A DNA stretch of 64,000 bases, taken from the NCBI GenBank assembly GCA_965237405.1, contig OZ250139.1, positions 4,092,001 to 4,156,000 of the forward strand, written 5' to 3'. Origin of the DNA: CAUZIB01 sp963663925 (GTDB lineage Bacteria; Acidobacteriota; Vicinamibacteria; Vicinamibacterales; UBA8438). The translations under genes and the position numbers were made by a program. The notes under the pieces are model-generated. The model did not search any database. It saw only the letters and a list, made by a program, of their open reading frames with translations, and had not been told where the DNA came from. Of this stretch, positions 7,662 to 14,653 are shown one piece after another. Position 1 is the stretch's first letter; each line of letters opens with the position of its first letter.

Positions 7662-8015
7662 CTAGCTCAGGAGTACTCGCACACGATCTTTGGGCCGACC
7701 AATAATGGCGGCGTCCTCGGTCACGACCAGCGGCCGCTGTAACAACTGCTTATGCTTCACCAGAATGTCGACAATCTGACCTTCGGTTGCCACATCGGCG
7801 TCCACGAGTCCCAACTTCCTAAACTTTGAGTCACGACGAACCAGCGCCGTGGGAGGATCTTCGAGCTTGGCGATGATAGTCCGTAATGCCTCAGCGTCAG
7901 GGGGAAACTGCATGTAGTTCACCTCTTCAAACTCCACTCCCAATTCGTCAGCAATGCGCACGGCATTGACCGATGAGTTTCAATGCTTGTTGTGAAAAAT
8001 TTTGACCTTAGCCAT
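7662..8015 (-). CDS. ArsC-like thioredoxin-fold protein, probable selenoprotein (UGA at the catalytic Cys)
   Basis: Reading through one in-frame UGA (7982-7980) gives a 117-residue protein, the usual ArsC/Spx-family length. The start is the ATG at 8015 with AGGGG just before it. The N-terminus MAKVKIFHNKH-U-NSSVNAV aligns with the arsenate-reductase motif (I-Y-H-N-x-x-C-x-x-S-x-N), so the UGA falls exactly on the catalytic cysteine. The rest is intact: LRTIIAKLEDPPTALVRRDS (the conserved Arg/anion-binding region), LVKHKQLLQRPLVV and IIGRPKDRVRVLL. Behind the UGA is a SECIS-like hairpin. If decoded, it would be a selenium-dependent oxidoreductase or arsenate reductase-like enzyme in the cytoplasm. 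The alternative is a nonsense mutation of TGC/TGT in a once normal gene. No selA/B/C/D genes are in this window. A gene finder that ignores UGA reading-through would start at 7961 and lose the active site. Confidence 0.7.
7947..7970 (-). promoter_or_regulatory. candidate bacterial SECIS hairpin
   Basis: On the minus strand GTCAATGC (7970-7963) pairs with GCAT (7957-7954) and TGAC (7950-7947). This gives eight base pairs with a 3-base bulge (7953-7951) and a 5-base apical loop C-G-U-G-C (7962-7958). The loop begins 17 bases after the UGA and has a G in its first two positions, which agrees with the general bacterial SECIS pattern. Confidence 0.5.
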
Positions 8016-8301
8016 GCCCCTGATCATACGTGGAGCGTTGAGTAGCGGTTCCCGACTGGTACCGCTACTTCCCCCACCCCGATAGTGTGTCCCTGAGACG
8101 CTTCCACCGAGTTTACTGTCACGGATGCGCAGTCAGGTCAGCTACGCCGTGTCCTCAGCTGCCTACTACGACAGTCGTAACCCCCGTCCCCGTTGAACCG
8201 CCCGCGACGGACGTGATAGGTTGCCCACAGACGTGGCCGATCTTCCCTCGCCACTACGCGGCGGGCCTCTAGATTCACGGCGATATCGTGAGAAGACGCC
8301 G

Positions 8302-8793
8302 ATGACCTACACGACGATACGAGGAGCGGAAAAGCATTCAGCGGAGCATCAGCAGCACGTAGACCGCGCAGTAGACGTGTTGTTCAAGGAGTTCGGCGAA
8401 AGCCACGCGGGGAAAGTCCAGTTACGTTGGCTCCTAGCTAACCCGCGACATGTCCTCCTAGTCTCCGACAAAGCAGTGGCACTCGTATTAGCTGCTGGCA
8501 AGGAAGGTCAGAAGCTCCATTTGATGTGGGTGGAGGAGAAAGCCCGAGGCCAAGGCATTGGTAGTGCGCTACTGAAACACATCCTTTCGGCCTACACGGC
8601 TGACCATTTGATGGAGTTGAATTGCCCTGCGGTACGCGAAGACTTCTACAAGCGCCACGGCTTTCACCGACTCTTTACGGCTACGGAGGATCCCTACGTC
8701 TATATGGCCGGTCCTGGAGAGAGTGAGTCAGACGTTCTGCGTCGGTTGTCCGCAAAGCATCCCGCTAGACGCTTTCGGTCGGGTCACGTATAA
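8302..8793 (+). CDS. GNAT family N-acetyltransferase
   Basis: Protein of 163 residues from the ATG at 8302 (an in-frame upstream ATG at 8221 would add 27 residues without family features). The acetyl-CoA-binding motif A is visible as LMWVEEKARGQGIGSALLKH, with the R/Q-x-x-G-x-G/A core QGIGSA. It is followed by a fold-typical YKRHGFHRLF close to the C-terminus. The first half (EHQQHVDRAVDVLFKEFGES) is less typical. Substrate unknown. It lies divergent from the ArsC-like gene and is followed directly by the convergent HGG gene, so it may be cargo of an element or a host gene between insertions. Confidence 0.75.
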   Translation: MTYTTIRGAEKHSAEHQQHVDRAVDVLFKEFGESHAGKVQLRWLLANPRHVLLVSDKAVALVLAAGKEGQKLHLMWVEEKARGQGIGSALLKHILSAYTADHLMELNCPAVREDFYKRHGFHRLFTATEDPYVYMAGPGESESDVLRRLSAKHPARRFRSGHV

Positions 8794-8810
8794 GAAAGTC
8801 GCAGCTCCCA

Positions 8811-9158
8811 TTACCAGGGCCGCTTCACCGTGATCGCCGCCGCGACCTGAATACGTTCGGTGGCTCGCCCGACACTCCGGTCCACCAAGCTATTCGCGGC
8901 ACCGAGGCGTACCTGTTCGCTAGTGGCGTTGGTGACGAGATCCTCAAGCGTCGCGACCGCCCGTGGTGCCAAGTTCCGCAGGCGTAGATCAGCCAACTCG
9001 ACAGCCGCCGCCGCTCTGGCTAGGGCCTGTGGACTTGACCCGCCGTGATTCTTGCAGACTCGCTGACCTCGCATCGCGAACTTGTTGCAGAGCCGCCCAG
9101 AGCGGTTATGTCCGATGCAGAGGCGAGCGTCACGTTGGTCGATGTCTGTCACCTTCAT
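8811..9158 (-). CDS. HGG zinc-finger protein, small-terminase-like (copy 1)
   Basis: Protein of 115 residues from the ATG at 9158. A Cys/His cluster C-x7-SGRLCNKFAMRGQRVCKNHGG (about residues 12-39) matches the CxxxxxxGxxCxxxxxxGxxxCxxHGG motif that precedes the DNA-binding helices in many phage small terminase or packaging-associated proteins. The remainder is helical: ALARAAAAVELADLRL, then DLVTNATSEQVRLGAANSLVDR, which ends TVKRPW. It is closely related to 15842-16210 and to the remnant at 5371. The ORF could be extended upstream to 9323, but that part coincides with a noncoding block conserved between copies, so the shorter start is preferred. Exact packaging role is inference. Confidence 0.65.
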   Translation of the reverse strand: MKVTDIDQRDARLCIGHNRSGRLCNKFAMRGQRVCKNHGGSSPQALARAAAAVELADLRLRNLAPRAVATLEDLVTNATSEQVRLGAANSLVDRSVGRATERIQVAAAITVKRPW

Positions 9159-9189
9159 GGGGTCCTCTATCTTCAGGGGGGTCATCTTC

Positions 9190-9266
9190 ATTGAAACGAA
9201 AATTGGCGAGTATGTCATTCGGTCGCCTATATAGATGTTAGAGACCTCGTCGCGGTTTTTGGATCC
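9190..9266. repeat. conserved noncoding block, copy 1 (upstream of HGG gene)
   Basis: Shares with 13930-14003 and 16238-16312 an (A)AACGAAAA-type start, a GGTCG...TATATAGAT core and a CGCGGTTTTxxGGATC end, in the same orientation. Here and at 16 kb it lies immediately upstream of an HGG gene on the minus strand, so it probably carries that gene's promoter or an element end. Confidence 0.6.
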
Positions 9267-9317
9267 GTTCAAAGCGCCGGACGGTGCTAAGCACCACAGG
9301 ATTTCAAAGTCCGTGGT

Positions 9318-9340
9318 TACCATGCGGTCTCCATCGAATC
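9318..9340. repeat. 23-bp direct repeat, copy 1
   Basis: The 23 bases 9318-9340 (TACCATGCGG...CATCGAATC) recur exactly at 13844-13866. The two copies flank the PQQ dehydrogenase, DUF2277 and propeller genes, at the margin of two element remnants. They could be a duplicated target or att-like site. Confidence 0.6.
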
Positions 9341-9387
9341 GTACCAGCGGACCGTCGCCGGCGCTGACTATCTGCTGGTCGTTTGCC

Positions 9388-11406
9388 CTACTCGGCGCGC
9401 GGCAGTGCGAAGGCGATGAGCCGTGGGCCGCCGCCGACCGTGAGCGCGATGTACTGGCGGCCGTCGACCATGTACGTCATCGGTGTCCCGATGGCCCCGC
9501 TTGGCAGGTCGACGGACGCCAGTTCAGTCCCGTCTGCCTTGTCGTAGGCGACCATCCGCGGCCCGTCGGTCGTCCCTCCAGCCGTCAGACAGTAGATCAA
9601 AAGACTCTTGGTCAAGAGTGGGCCATTGTTGGCATTGTCGCCGCCGAGCGGTGCCAAGTCGAGATCGCGCAGCAACGGGTTGCGTCGGTATCGATTCCCC
9701 TCACCGGTGGGAACGACCCAGATGTGCTCCCCGGTATTCATGTCGATGGCCGTCATGCGGGAGTACGGCGGCTTCACCAGCGGTAGCCCCTGCGGCCCTC
9801 GCGGTAGTGCCGGCCGCGCCGGGTGCGCGCTCCCGGGTCCCAATGTGCCACTCCGGATATAGCGCAGATCCGACACGTCCGGATCTGGCTCGGTAAGGAC
9901 AACCATCGTGGGCGCCGTGCGGGACGGCACGTAGAGCACGCCGGTGTTGGGATCAACGGCTGCGCCTCGCCAGTTCGCCCCCCCGTCGGGGCCTGGGAGT
10001 TGAATCGTTCCTCGGGTAGCATCCTCGACGTAAAGTGAGGGCGGCGTGAAAATGGGTCCGAGCCGGTAGTGGCTCGCAATCGAAAGCGCTTCGGAGCGCA
10101 GCTCCGGCGTGAAGTCAATCAGGTCATCTGTCGTGATACCCTGTCGCTCGAATGGCGCCGGGCGTGTTGGAAAGGGCTGGGTCGGTGCTGCTCGCTCGCC
10201 TGGCACGTCGGAGGGTGGCACCGGACGTTCTTCGATCGGCCAGACCGGCTCGCCGGTGATCCTGTCGAGCACGTAGGTGAACCCTTGCTTTGTCACCTGC
10301 GCCACCGCCTTCACCCGCCGTCCGTCTACGGTCAAATCCACCAAGTTCGGTGCGGAAGCCGTATCGTAATCCCACAGACCATGGTGCACAAACTGGAAGT
10401 GCCAGACGTGCTCGCCAGTTTCCACGTCCACACACACCAGGCTTTCGGCGAACAAGTTGTCACCGAGTCGGTGCCCGCCGTAGTAGTCGCTTGCAGGGGT
10501 ACCGGTTGGCAGGTAGACGTAGCCGGCCTCCTCGTCGGCGCTCATCATGCTCCACACGTTGCTGCCCCCCGAGTAGCGCCAGGAGTCACTCTCCCAGGTC
10601 TCGACGCCGAGATCATCGCTCCGAGGAACGGTGTGAAACACCCAGCGACGTGCCCCGGTTCGCACATCGAATGCCTGGACGTGGCCTGCCGGCCACTCCT
10701 TGAGATTGGGGCGGTCGGTCATCGACGATCCGACGATCACGACGTCCCTGACGACGATCGGCGGCGAGTTGACTGACACGTAGTACGACTCGCCGGCCGC
10801 CAGCTGAGGACGCTTGCCGCGCTCAGCCCCCGGAATGCCGGTCGTAAGATCCACCCTCCCGTTGTTGCCGAACTCGGAGATCGGCGCGCCGGTCCGAGCG
10901 TCGATCGCCACCAAGTAACCATCATTGGTGCCAAACAGAATTCGCCCGTTGGTCCCTTCAGACCAGTAGGCGACGCCACGCGTCTGGAATCCGATCACGT
11001 TGGCGGGGGGGCCACCTGTATAGCTCTCGGGATCGTAGACCCAGCGAGTGCGGCCCGTCGTGGCGTCGAGCGCCGCGATCTGCCCCAACCCGGTGCTGAC
11101 GAACAGCACCCCGCCGACCATCAGGGGGGTGGCCTTGAATCCGGCCCCGCGCAACCGGGCGTCGTTACGGTGAGCGGCGAGGATCCGAACGTCGGCAGTG
11201 TCCCAGCTCCAAGCGATGCGAAGCTGGTCAAAGTTGCTGGCGGTGATCTGGTCCAGCGGCGAGTACTTGGTGCTGGCGTTGTCCGCACCGTAGCTGCGCC
11301 ATTCACCCTGAGACACGCTTGTCTGTGCCTGGACTGTGGGGAGTGAGACACCGAACAGGCCGACGAAAGCGCCGACGGCACCCAGCCGACGGGACCAACC
11401 TGTCAT
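9388..11406 (-). CDS. PQQ-dependent dehydrogenase (quinoprotein), secreted
   Basis: Protein of 672 residues with a signal peptide (AVGAFVGLFGVSLPTVQA, about 9-27) and a multi-bladed propeller of the quinoprotein glucose/alcohol dehydrogenase type. It begins QGEWRSYGADNASTKYSPLD, and blades carry the tryptophan-docking patterns ALDATTGRTRWVY, AIDARTGAPISEFG, AFDVRTGARRWVFH, CVDVETGEHVWHFQ and AIDMNTGEHIWVVP. The HHGLWDYDTASAPNLVDL segment (about 345-362) is a conserved active-site region of membrane-type PQQ dehydrogenases. No cytochrome c motif (CxxCH) is present, so electrons must pass to another carrier. Substrate likely a sugar or alcohol; unproven. A truncated paralogue lies at 13191-13806. 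Confidence 0.85.
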   Translation of the reverse strand: MTGWSRRLGAVGAFVGLFGVSLPTVQAQTSVSQGEWRSYGADNASTKYSPLDQITASNFDQLRIAWSWDTADVRILAAHRNDARLRGAGFKATPLMVGGVLFVSTGLGQIAALDATTGRTRWVYDPESYTGGPPANVIGFQTRGVAYWSEGTNGRILFGTNDGYLVAIDARTGAPISEFGNNGRVDLTTGIPGAERGKRPQLAAGESYYVSVNSPPIVVRDVVIVGSSMTDRPNLKEWPAGHVQAFDVRTGARRWVFHTVPRSDDLGVETWESDSWRYSGGSNVWSMMSADEEAGYVYLPTGTPASDYYGGHRLGDNLFAESLVCVDVETGEHVWHFQFVHHGLWDYDTASAPNLVDLTVDGRRVKAVAQVTKQGFTYVLDRITGEPVWPIEERPVPPSDVPGERAAPTQPFPTRPAPFERQGITTDDLIDFTPELRSEALSIASHYRLGPIFTPPSLYVEDATRGTIQLPGPDGGANWRGAAVDPNTGVLYVPSRTAPTMVVLTEPDPDVSDLRYIRSGTLGPGSAHPARPALPRGPQGLPLVKPPYSRMTAIDMNTGEHIWVVPTGEGNRYRRNPLLRDLDLAPLGGDNANNGPLLTKSLLIYCLTAGGTTDGPRMVAYDKADGTELASVDLPSGAIGTPMTYMVDGRQYIALTVGGGPRLIAFALPRAE

Positions 11407-11518
11407 GATTGCCGCTTCCCTTAAGCCCCGGCCTGTCGCGGCCCGGGCCAGTTCATTGCTATTACTATCTTACTGGAGCGTGAACCACAAGGGCTCTGTC
11501 GGCATTGACGCCCCTATC

Positions 11519-11800
11519 ATGTAAGGCCGAAACATCAAGACACTCTTCAACTTCGATCCACCCGCCACCGATGAAGAGGTCCGGGCGGCATCGGAGCAGT
11601 TCGTGCGAAAGCTCAGCGGGTTCACCAACCCATCGAAGGCGAACGAGGCGGTGTTCGACGAAGCGGTCGACGATGTCAGCGCGATCGCCCGGAAACTGAT
11701 CGATTCGCTCGTCACGAACGCACCGCCGCGCAACCGTGAGGTGGTCGCGGAACGGGCGCGCGCCCGTGCCGCGGAACGGTTCGGCGCGGGCGCCGGATAG
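11519..11800 (+). pseudogene. DUF2277 family gene with a stop at codon 2
   Basis: The frame NIKTLFNFDPPATDEEVRAA continuing to LSGFTNPSKANEAVFDEAVD and APPRNREVVAERARARAAER is a typical DUF2277 protein of about 90 residues. Family members start MCRNIKTLFNF, but here the ATG at 11519 is followed by TAA, then GGC CGA AAC, so the second codon position is disrupted by what looks like a small insertion. The only later in-frame start is a GTG at 11603, which would remove a third of the protein. Either it is newly inactivated or it uses a non-standard start. Function of the family unknown. Confidence 0.6.
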
Positions 11801-11958
11801 CGGCGCTCAAGGTCGCGTCACGATCGGCGTTGCCGGCTCCCTGAGGCCGGGATGCCCAGCGTCGACTCGCTGTTGGGAGACCAACGCGGACGCCTTTAGC
11901 GCCAGCTCATCATGATAGAATTGCCACCACGGCAGATTCTCACAAAGAGAGGTACGAG

Positions 11959-12972
11959 ATGGGCCCATTCAAACGGCCGCTCCGGTGGGTCGTATCACTG
12001 TCGCTCGGCGCGATCGTCGCCGCGCTCACCATCCCCAGCGCCCAGACTTCGCCAGGGCAACTCCTTGTTCTGCTCAGGGATGCCAGCGCCCTCGCGATCG
12101 TTGACCCCGCGAGCCGAACGGTCCTCGCGCGAGTGCCGACCGTGAAGGATCCCCACGAGGTGACGGCGTCGGCGGACGGTCAGCTCGCGTTCGTGGCGAG
12201 CATGATCGAGGGGATTTCGGTCATCGACATCGCCGCTCGAAAGGAGATCCGCCGGGTCGACACGGGACCAGGCAGCCAATCGCACGACGTGCTCTTCGCC
12301 GACGGCAAGGTCTACTTCACGATCGAAGGCTACAAGTCCATCGGACGCTATGACCCGTCCACGGACGAGATCGACTGGACGATGGGCATCGGCCAGGACG
12401 GCACACACATGCTCGTTCTCGACCAGAATACGAACACGATGTTCGTGCCGAACACCCGTTCCAACTCGGTCACGATGGTGGAGGGCGTGATGTCCGGCCC
12501 TGGTGAGTCGAAGCTCACCGTGATTCCGATTCCGGGCGAGCTGCCGGAAGGCATCGACCTGTCGCCCGACGGCCGGGAGATCTGGACGGCGACGCGGAAC
12601 GACGGCAATGTGTCGATCGTAGATGTGGCAAGCCGGAGCGTCGTGCAGACACTCACCCTCGGAATGAAGGACGCGAACCGCTTGAAGTTCACGCCAGACG
12701 GCAAGGTGCTGATCCTCGACGGCGAGGGGGCCTCCCTGGTGGTGCTCGACGCGGCCTCACGCGAGGTGGTGAAGCGGGTCTCGCTGGGCACGACCGATAC
12801 GGGCGACGGCGCGATCCTCGTCGCGCCGGATGGTCAACGCGCGTACCTCGGACTCAGAGCCGTGGACCGCGTTGCCGTGCTCGACCTGGACACCCTCGAG
12901 GTCACGCACGAGGTGCAGATGGGCGACGGCGCCGGCCCCGGCTGCATGTTCTGGATTGGAGCATCGTCCTGA
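11959..12972 (+). CDS. secreted YncE/cytochrome-D1-like seven-bladed beta-propeller protein
   Basis: Protein of 337 residues with an N-terminal signal peptide (VSLSLGAIVAALTIPSAQT, about 12-30). It carries a series of about 40-residue propeller blades with the typical LxVVDxxSxxVxxxI pattern: AIVDPASRTVLARVPT, SVIDIAARKEIRRVDT, SIVDVASRSVVQTLTL, VVLDAASREVVKRVSL and AVLDLDTLEVTHEVQM. The spacing and the GIDLSPDGREIWTATRN motif fit the YncE family of periplasmic propellers. No catalytic or haem-binding motif is seen, so a binding or scaffolding role in the periplasm is most likely. A start at 11959 is supported by GAGAGGTACGAG just before it. Downstream is gene debris. Confidence 0.75.
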   Translation: MGPFKRPLRWVVSLSLGAIVAALTIPSAQTSPGQLLVLLRDASALAIVDPASRTVLARVPTVKDPHEVTASADGQLAFVASMIEGISVIDIAARKEIRRVDTGPGSQSHDVLFADGKVYFTIEGYKSIGRYDPSTDEIDWTMGIGQDGTHMLVLDQNTNTMFVPNTRSNSVTMVEGVMSGPGESKLTVIPIPGELPEGIDLSPDGREIWTATRNDGNVSIVDVASRSVVQTLTLGMKDANRLKFTPDGKVLILDGEGASLVVLDAASREVVKRVSLGTTDTGDGAILVAPDGQRAYLGLRAVDRVAVLDLDTLEVTHEVQMGDGAGPGCMFWIGASS

Positions 12973-13040
12973 GGCAAGGGGTGGGCCCGATCCGGCCCGA
13001 AAACATCCAGGTTGTTTCCCATGCCGGGACGGTCGTGGTC

Positions 13041-13195
13041 CTCGCTTCTTCCCCAGAACCGACCCGATCACGCTGGACGACAAGGACGTCGAGTTCATCG
13101 TCAAGCTGAGCCGGCTGGAGGTCAAGGAGAAGTGCGAGTTCGCCGACATGACGTTCGGCGGTCAGCTGGTGCTCGAACCCCAGGTTGACCGGTCT
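13041..13195 (+). pseudogene. C-terminal fragment of an unassigned secreted-type protein
   Basis: The plus frame ITLDDKDVEFIVKLSRLEVK continuing to EKCEFADMTFGGQLVLEP reads like the conserved C-terminus of a protein family frequent in Acidobacteria (DxVEFxxKL...FxLxDMxFxGxLxL). No start and no N-terminal part is present; it abuts the truncated PQQ paralogue on the opposite strand. The two fragments meet near 13190, so this is a recombination join. Confidence 0.4.
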
Positions 13196-13806
13196 TCGCC
13201 TCGACACAGACGAGGTATCCGGCCCCGGTGCCCCAGAGGATCCGTTCGTCGTCCACGCCGTCGGTCCAATAGGCGACCCCCCGCGCCGTCCAGGGATTGC
13301 TCATCGGCGGCGTCCCTTCCTCCGTACCCCTTCGGATTGAAGACCCAGAGCGTCTCGCCGGTCGTCGCGTCGACCGCGACTCCTTGCCCGAGGGGCGTGT
13401 TGAAATAGAGGACGCCACCGACCATGAGCGGCGTGGCCTGTAGGCGTGATGCAAGCGGCGGGTGACCGGGTCTGTAGAGCTCGGGGTTTTCTTCGACGAG
13501 CGATTCGACGATGGTGTCGAGTGGTGCTGACCACTCACCACCGCCGGGGGTTGATCGGCTGATCAGCGTGTCGACCGACGTCCACTCCCAGGCTATTTCA
13601 AGGTCTGCGAAATTACTCGCGCCGATTTGATCGAGCGGGGAGTACTTCTTCCCACCGATGTCCCCCGCGTAGCTCCGCCATTCGCCGTTCGACGTGTCGT
13701 AGGTTTGCCAGGGGCCAGTGGAGCCTCCCGGTTGCGCCTGTGCCACCGGGGCGACGGCTAACAGCGTGAGAGTGAGAAGGACACTGAGCGAGAGAAACCT
13801 ATGCAT
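13191..13806 (-). pseudogene. truncated and frameshifted PQQ dehydrogenase paralogue
   Basis: From the ATG at 13806 a signal peptide (SLSVLLTLTLLAVAPVAQAQ) is followed by NGEWRSYAGDIGGKKYSPLD, LQATPLMVGGVLYFNTPLGQ and AVDATTGETLWVFNPKGYGG, closely parallel to the start of the gene at 9388-11406. Near 13318 the frame shifts; the correct continuation (NPWTARGVAYWTDGVDDERI and GYLVCVEAKTGQP) is found in another frame. Then similarity ends at about 13191, two thirds of the protein being absent. The ORF's extra N-terminal residues upstream of 13806 are encoded by a short tandem repeat and are not part of the gene. Confidence 0.75.
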
Positions 13807-13830
13807 AGAAGGACCCCGTTTCCAGGCGGC

Positions 13831-13866
13831 CTCCATCGAATCGTACCATGCGGTCTCCATCGAATC
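13831..13866. repeat. short tandem repeat including the 23-bp direct repeat, copy 2
   Basis: CTCCATCGAATCGTACCA at 13831-13848 and again CTCCATCGAATCATCA at 13855-13870 form a 24-base period; 13844-13866 is identical to 9318-9340. A degenerate third copy (ATCGAATCGTCTCCATC) is at 13914-13930. Confidence 0.6.
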
Positions 13867-13929
13867 ATCATAATCTGGGTGTGGCGGGGGTACCGTTGGG
13901 GACACCAAACTAGATCGAATCGTCTCCAT

Positions 13930-14003
13930 CAAAACGAAAAATGGCGCTCATGTGATGCGGTCGGCTATATAGATATTCGCGACCCCGCCGCGGTTTTCGG
14001 ATC
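13930..14003. repeat. conserved noncoding block, copy 2 (without an HGG gene)
   Basis: Same block as 9190-9266 and 16238-16312 (AAAACGAAAAATGGCGCTCA, GGTCGGCTATATAGAT, CGCGGTTTTCGGATC). Here the expected HGG gene on its left is missing and the PQQ pseudogene is present instead. On the right, GGGCACAAATGTGGGCAC (14085-14102) resembles paired arm sites often seen next to tyrosine-integrase genes. Confidence 0.6.
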
Positions 14004-14148
14004 GGCTCACATCGCGCCAGAGAAAACGGTCGACCGGGGGTCGGCTTACCGGGGCCTCTTAAATCGCTAGAAGGGCAGGGGGGGGCACAAATGTGGGCAC
14101 ACTTTTAGTTCCCACTGCACCACTAGATCAAAAAACCCTTGGAAAGAT

Positions 14149-14186
14149 TGGCTCCTCAGAGTGGACTCGAACCACTAACCCTCCGG
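14149..14186 (-). other. tRNA 3'-half remnant, likely attachment site
   Basis: On the minus strand the stretch ends in a T-arm AGTGG-TTCGAGT-CCACT, an acceptor strand CTGAGGA, discriminator G and encoded CCA (14149 is the last A). A 5' half with matching TCCTCAG is not found at the expected distance, and no anticodon loop precedes it, so it is not an intact tRNA. An acceptor beginning with U and a G discriminator would suit tRNA-Gln, though other isotypes are possible. Such 3'-halves are left at the far end of elements that integrate into tRNA genes. Confidence 0.6.
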
Positions 14187-14190
14187 CTCG

Positions 14191-14375
14191 ACGCGAAGGT
14201 CGATACGGTATCGAAAGCCGTCAAGCGACGGTCGACCATCTTCACGAAAGTGGACGGGAGGGACGGCGTGTCACGGGTGGCCCTTCTGGCGCGAGACGAC
14301 GAATGAGGGGTAGGTCAGCAGAAGCCCCTTAAAATCAGTAACTTAAATTATCCCTGGCGTCCACAAAGGCACCAC
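14191..14375. other. short coding-like fragment, otherwise nothing recognised
   Basis: A plus-strand frame from about 14190 to 14307 encodes DAKVDTVSKAVKRRSTIFTK followed by VDGRDGVSRVALLARDDE and a stop. It has no start codon and no known family match. The rest is featureless. Confidence 0.3.
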
Positions 14376-14550
14376 CGGACACGTGTCCGGACACCCTCAC
14401 CGGACATTTATCGGACATGCGTCCGGCAGGTAGCTGGCTGATGCGGATTAAGGCAGTAAAGACGGGTGGTTCTTTCACCGGACAGGTGTCCGGAACTCAC
14501 CGGACAGACACCGGACAGACACACACCCCCCCATAAGGGGGTGTGTCCGG
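14376..14550. repeat. large CCGGACA/TGTCCGG repeat cluster
   Basis: About nine copies of TGTCCGG or CCGGACA (some as TCGGACA or GCGTCCGG) lie in both orientations. The right part TGTCCGG-AACTCA-CCGGACA, ACCGGACA, ACCGGACA and a C/G hairpin (ACACACCCCC at 14521-14530 with GGGGGTGTGT at 14537-14546) repeats the arrangement at 4650-4716. It could be iterons of an element origin or a palindromic dispersed repeat. Confidence 0.6.
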
Positions 14551-14565
14551 TAGAGTTGTCCCTCC

Positions 14566-14635
14566 CTCATTCAGGCCCACCCCGCCTTCGCCGAGGAGGG
14601 TGATGATGTCGTAATGACCAAGCTGCGAACCCTCG
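14566..14635 (-). pseudogene. N-terminal scrap of a Ser/Thr protein kinase gene
   Basis: On the minus strand GSQLGHYDIITLLGEGGVG matches the start of bacterial Hanks-type kinases (G-x-x-L-G-x-Y-x-I-x-x-x-L-G-x-G-G-M-G). The match stops at the glycine loop, exactly where the CCGGACA element tail (AATGAGGGAGGGACA) begins. Only about 20 codons remain; the kinase is otherwise absent. Confidence 0.45.
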
Positions 14636-14653
14636 CAGCGTCCGAGTGTCAGC

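Noticed and set aside
8811..9323. 170-codon long form of HGG copy 1
   Set aside because: The additional N-terminal codons coincide with a noncoding block that is conserved as DNA in three places, so the shorter ATG at 9158 was used.
12830..13408. 192-codon plus-strand ORF across the end of the YncE-like gene
   Set aside because: Its first part is a shifted shadow of the YncE-like gene and its last part a shadow of the PQQ pseudogene; only the middle (13041-13195) is coding-like and was kept as a fragment.
14149..14230. Intact tRNA gene on the minus strand
   Set aside because: T-arm and acceptor 3' strand are present, but no anticodon arm, D-arm or matching acceptor 5' strand is found within 100 bases.
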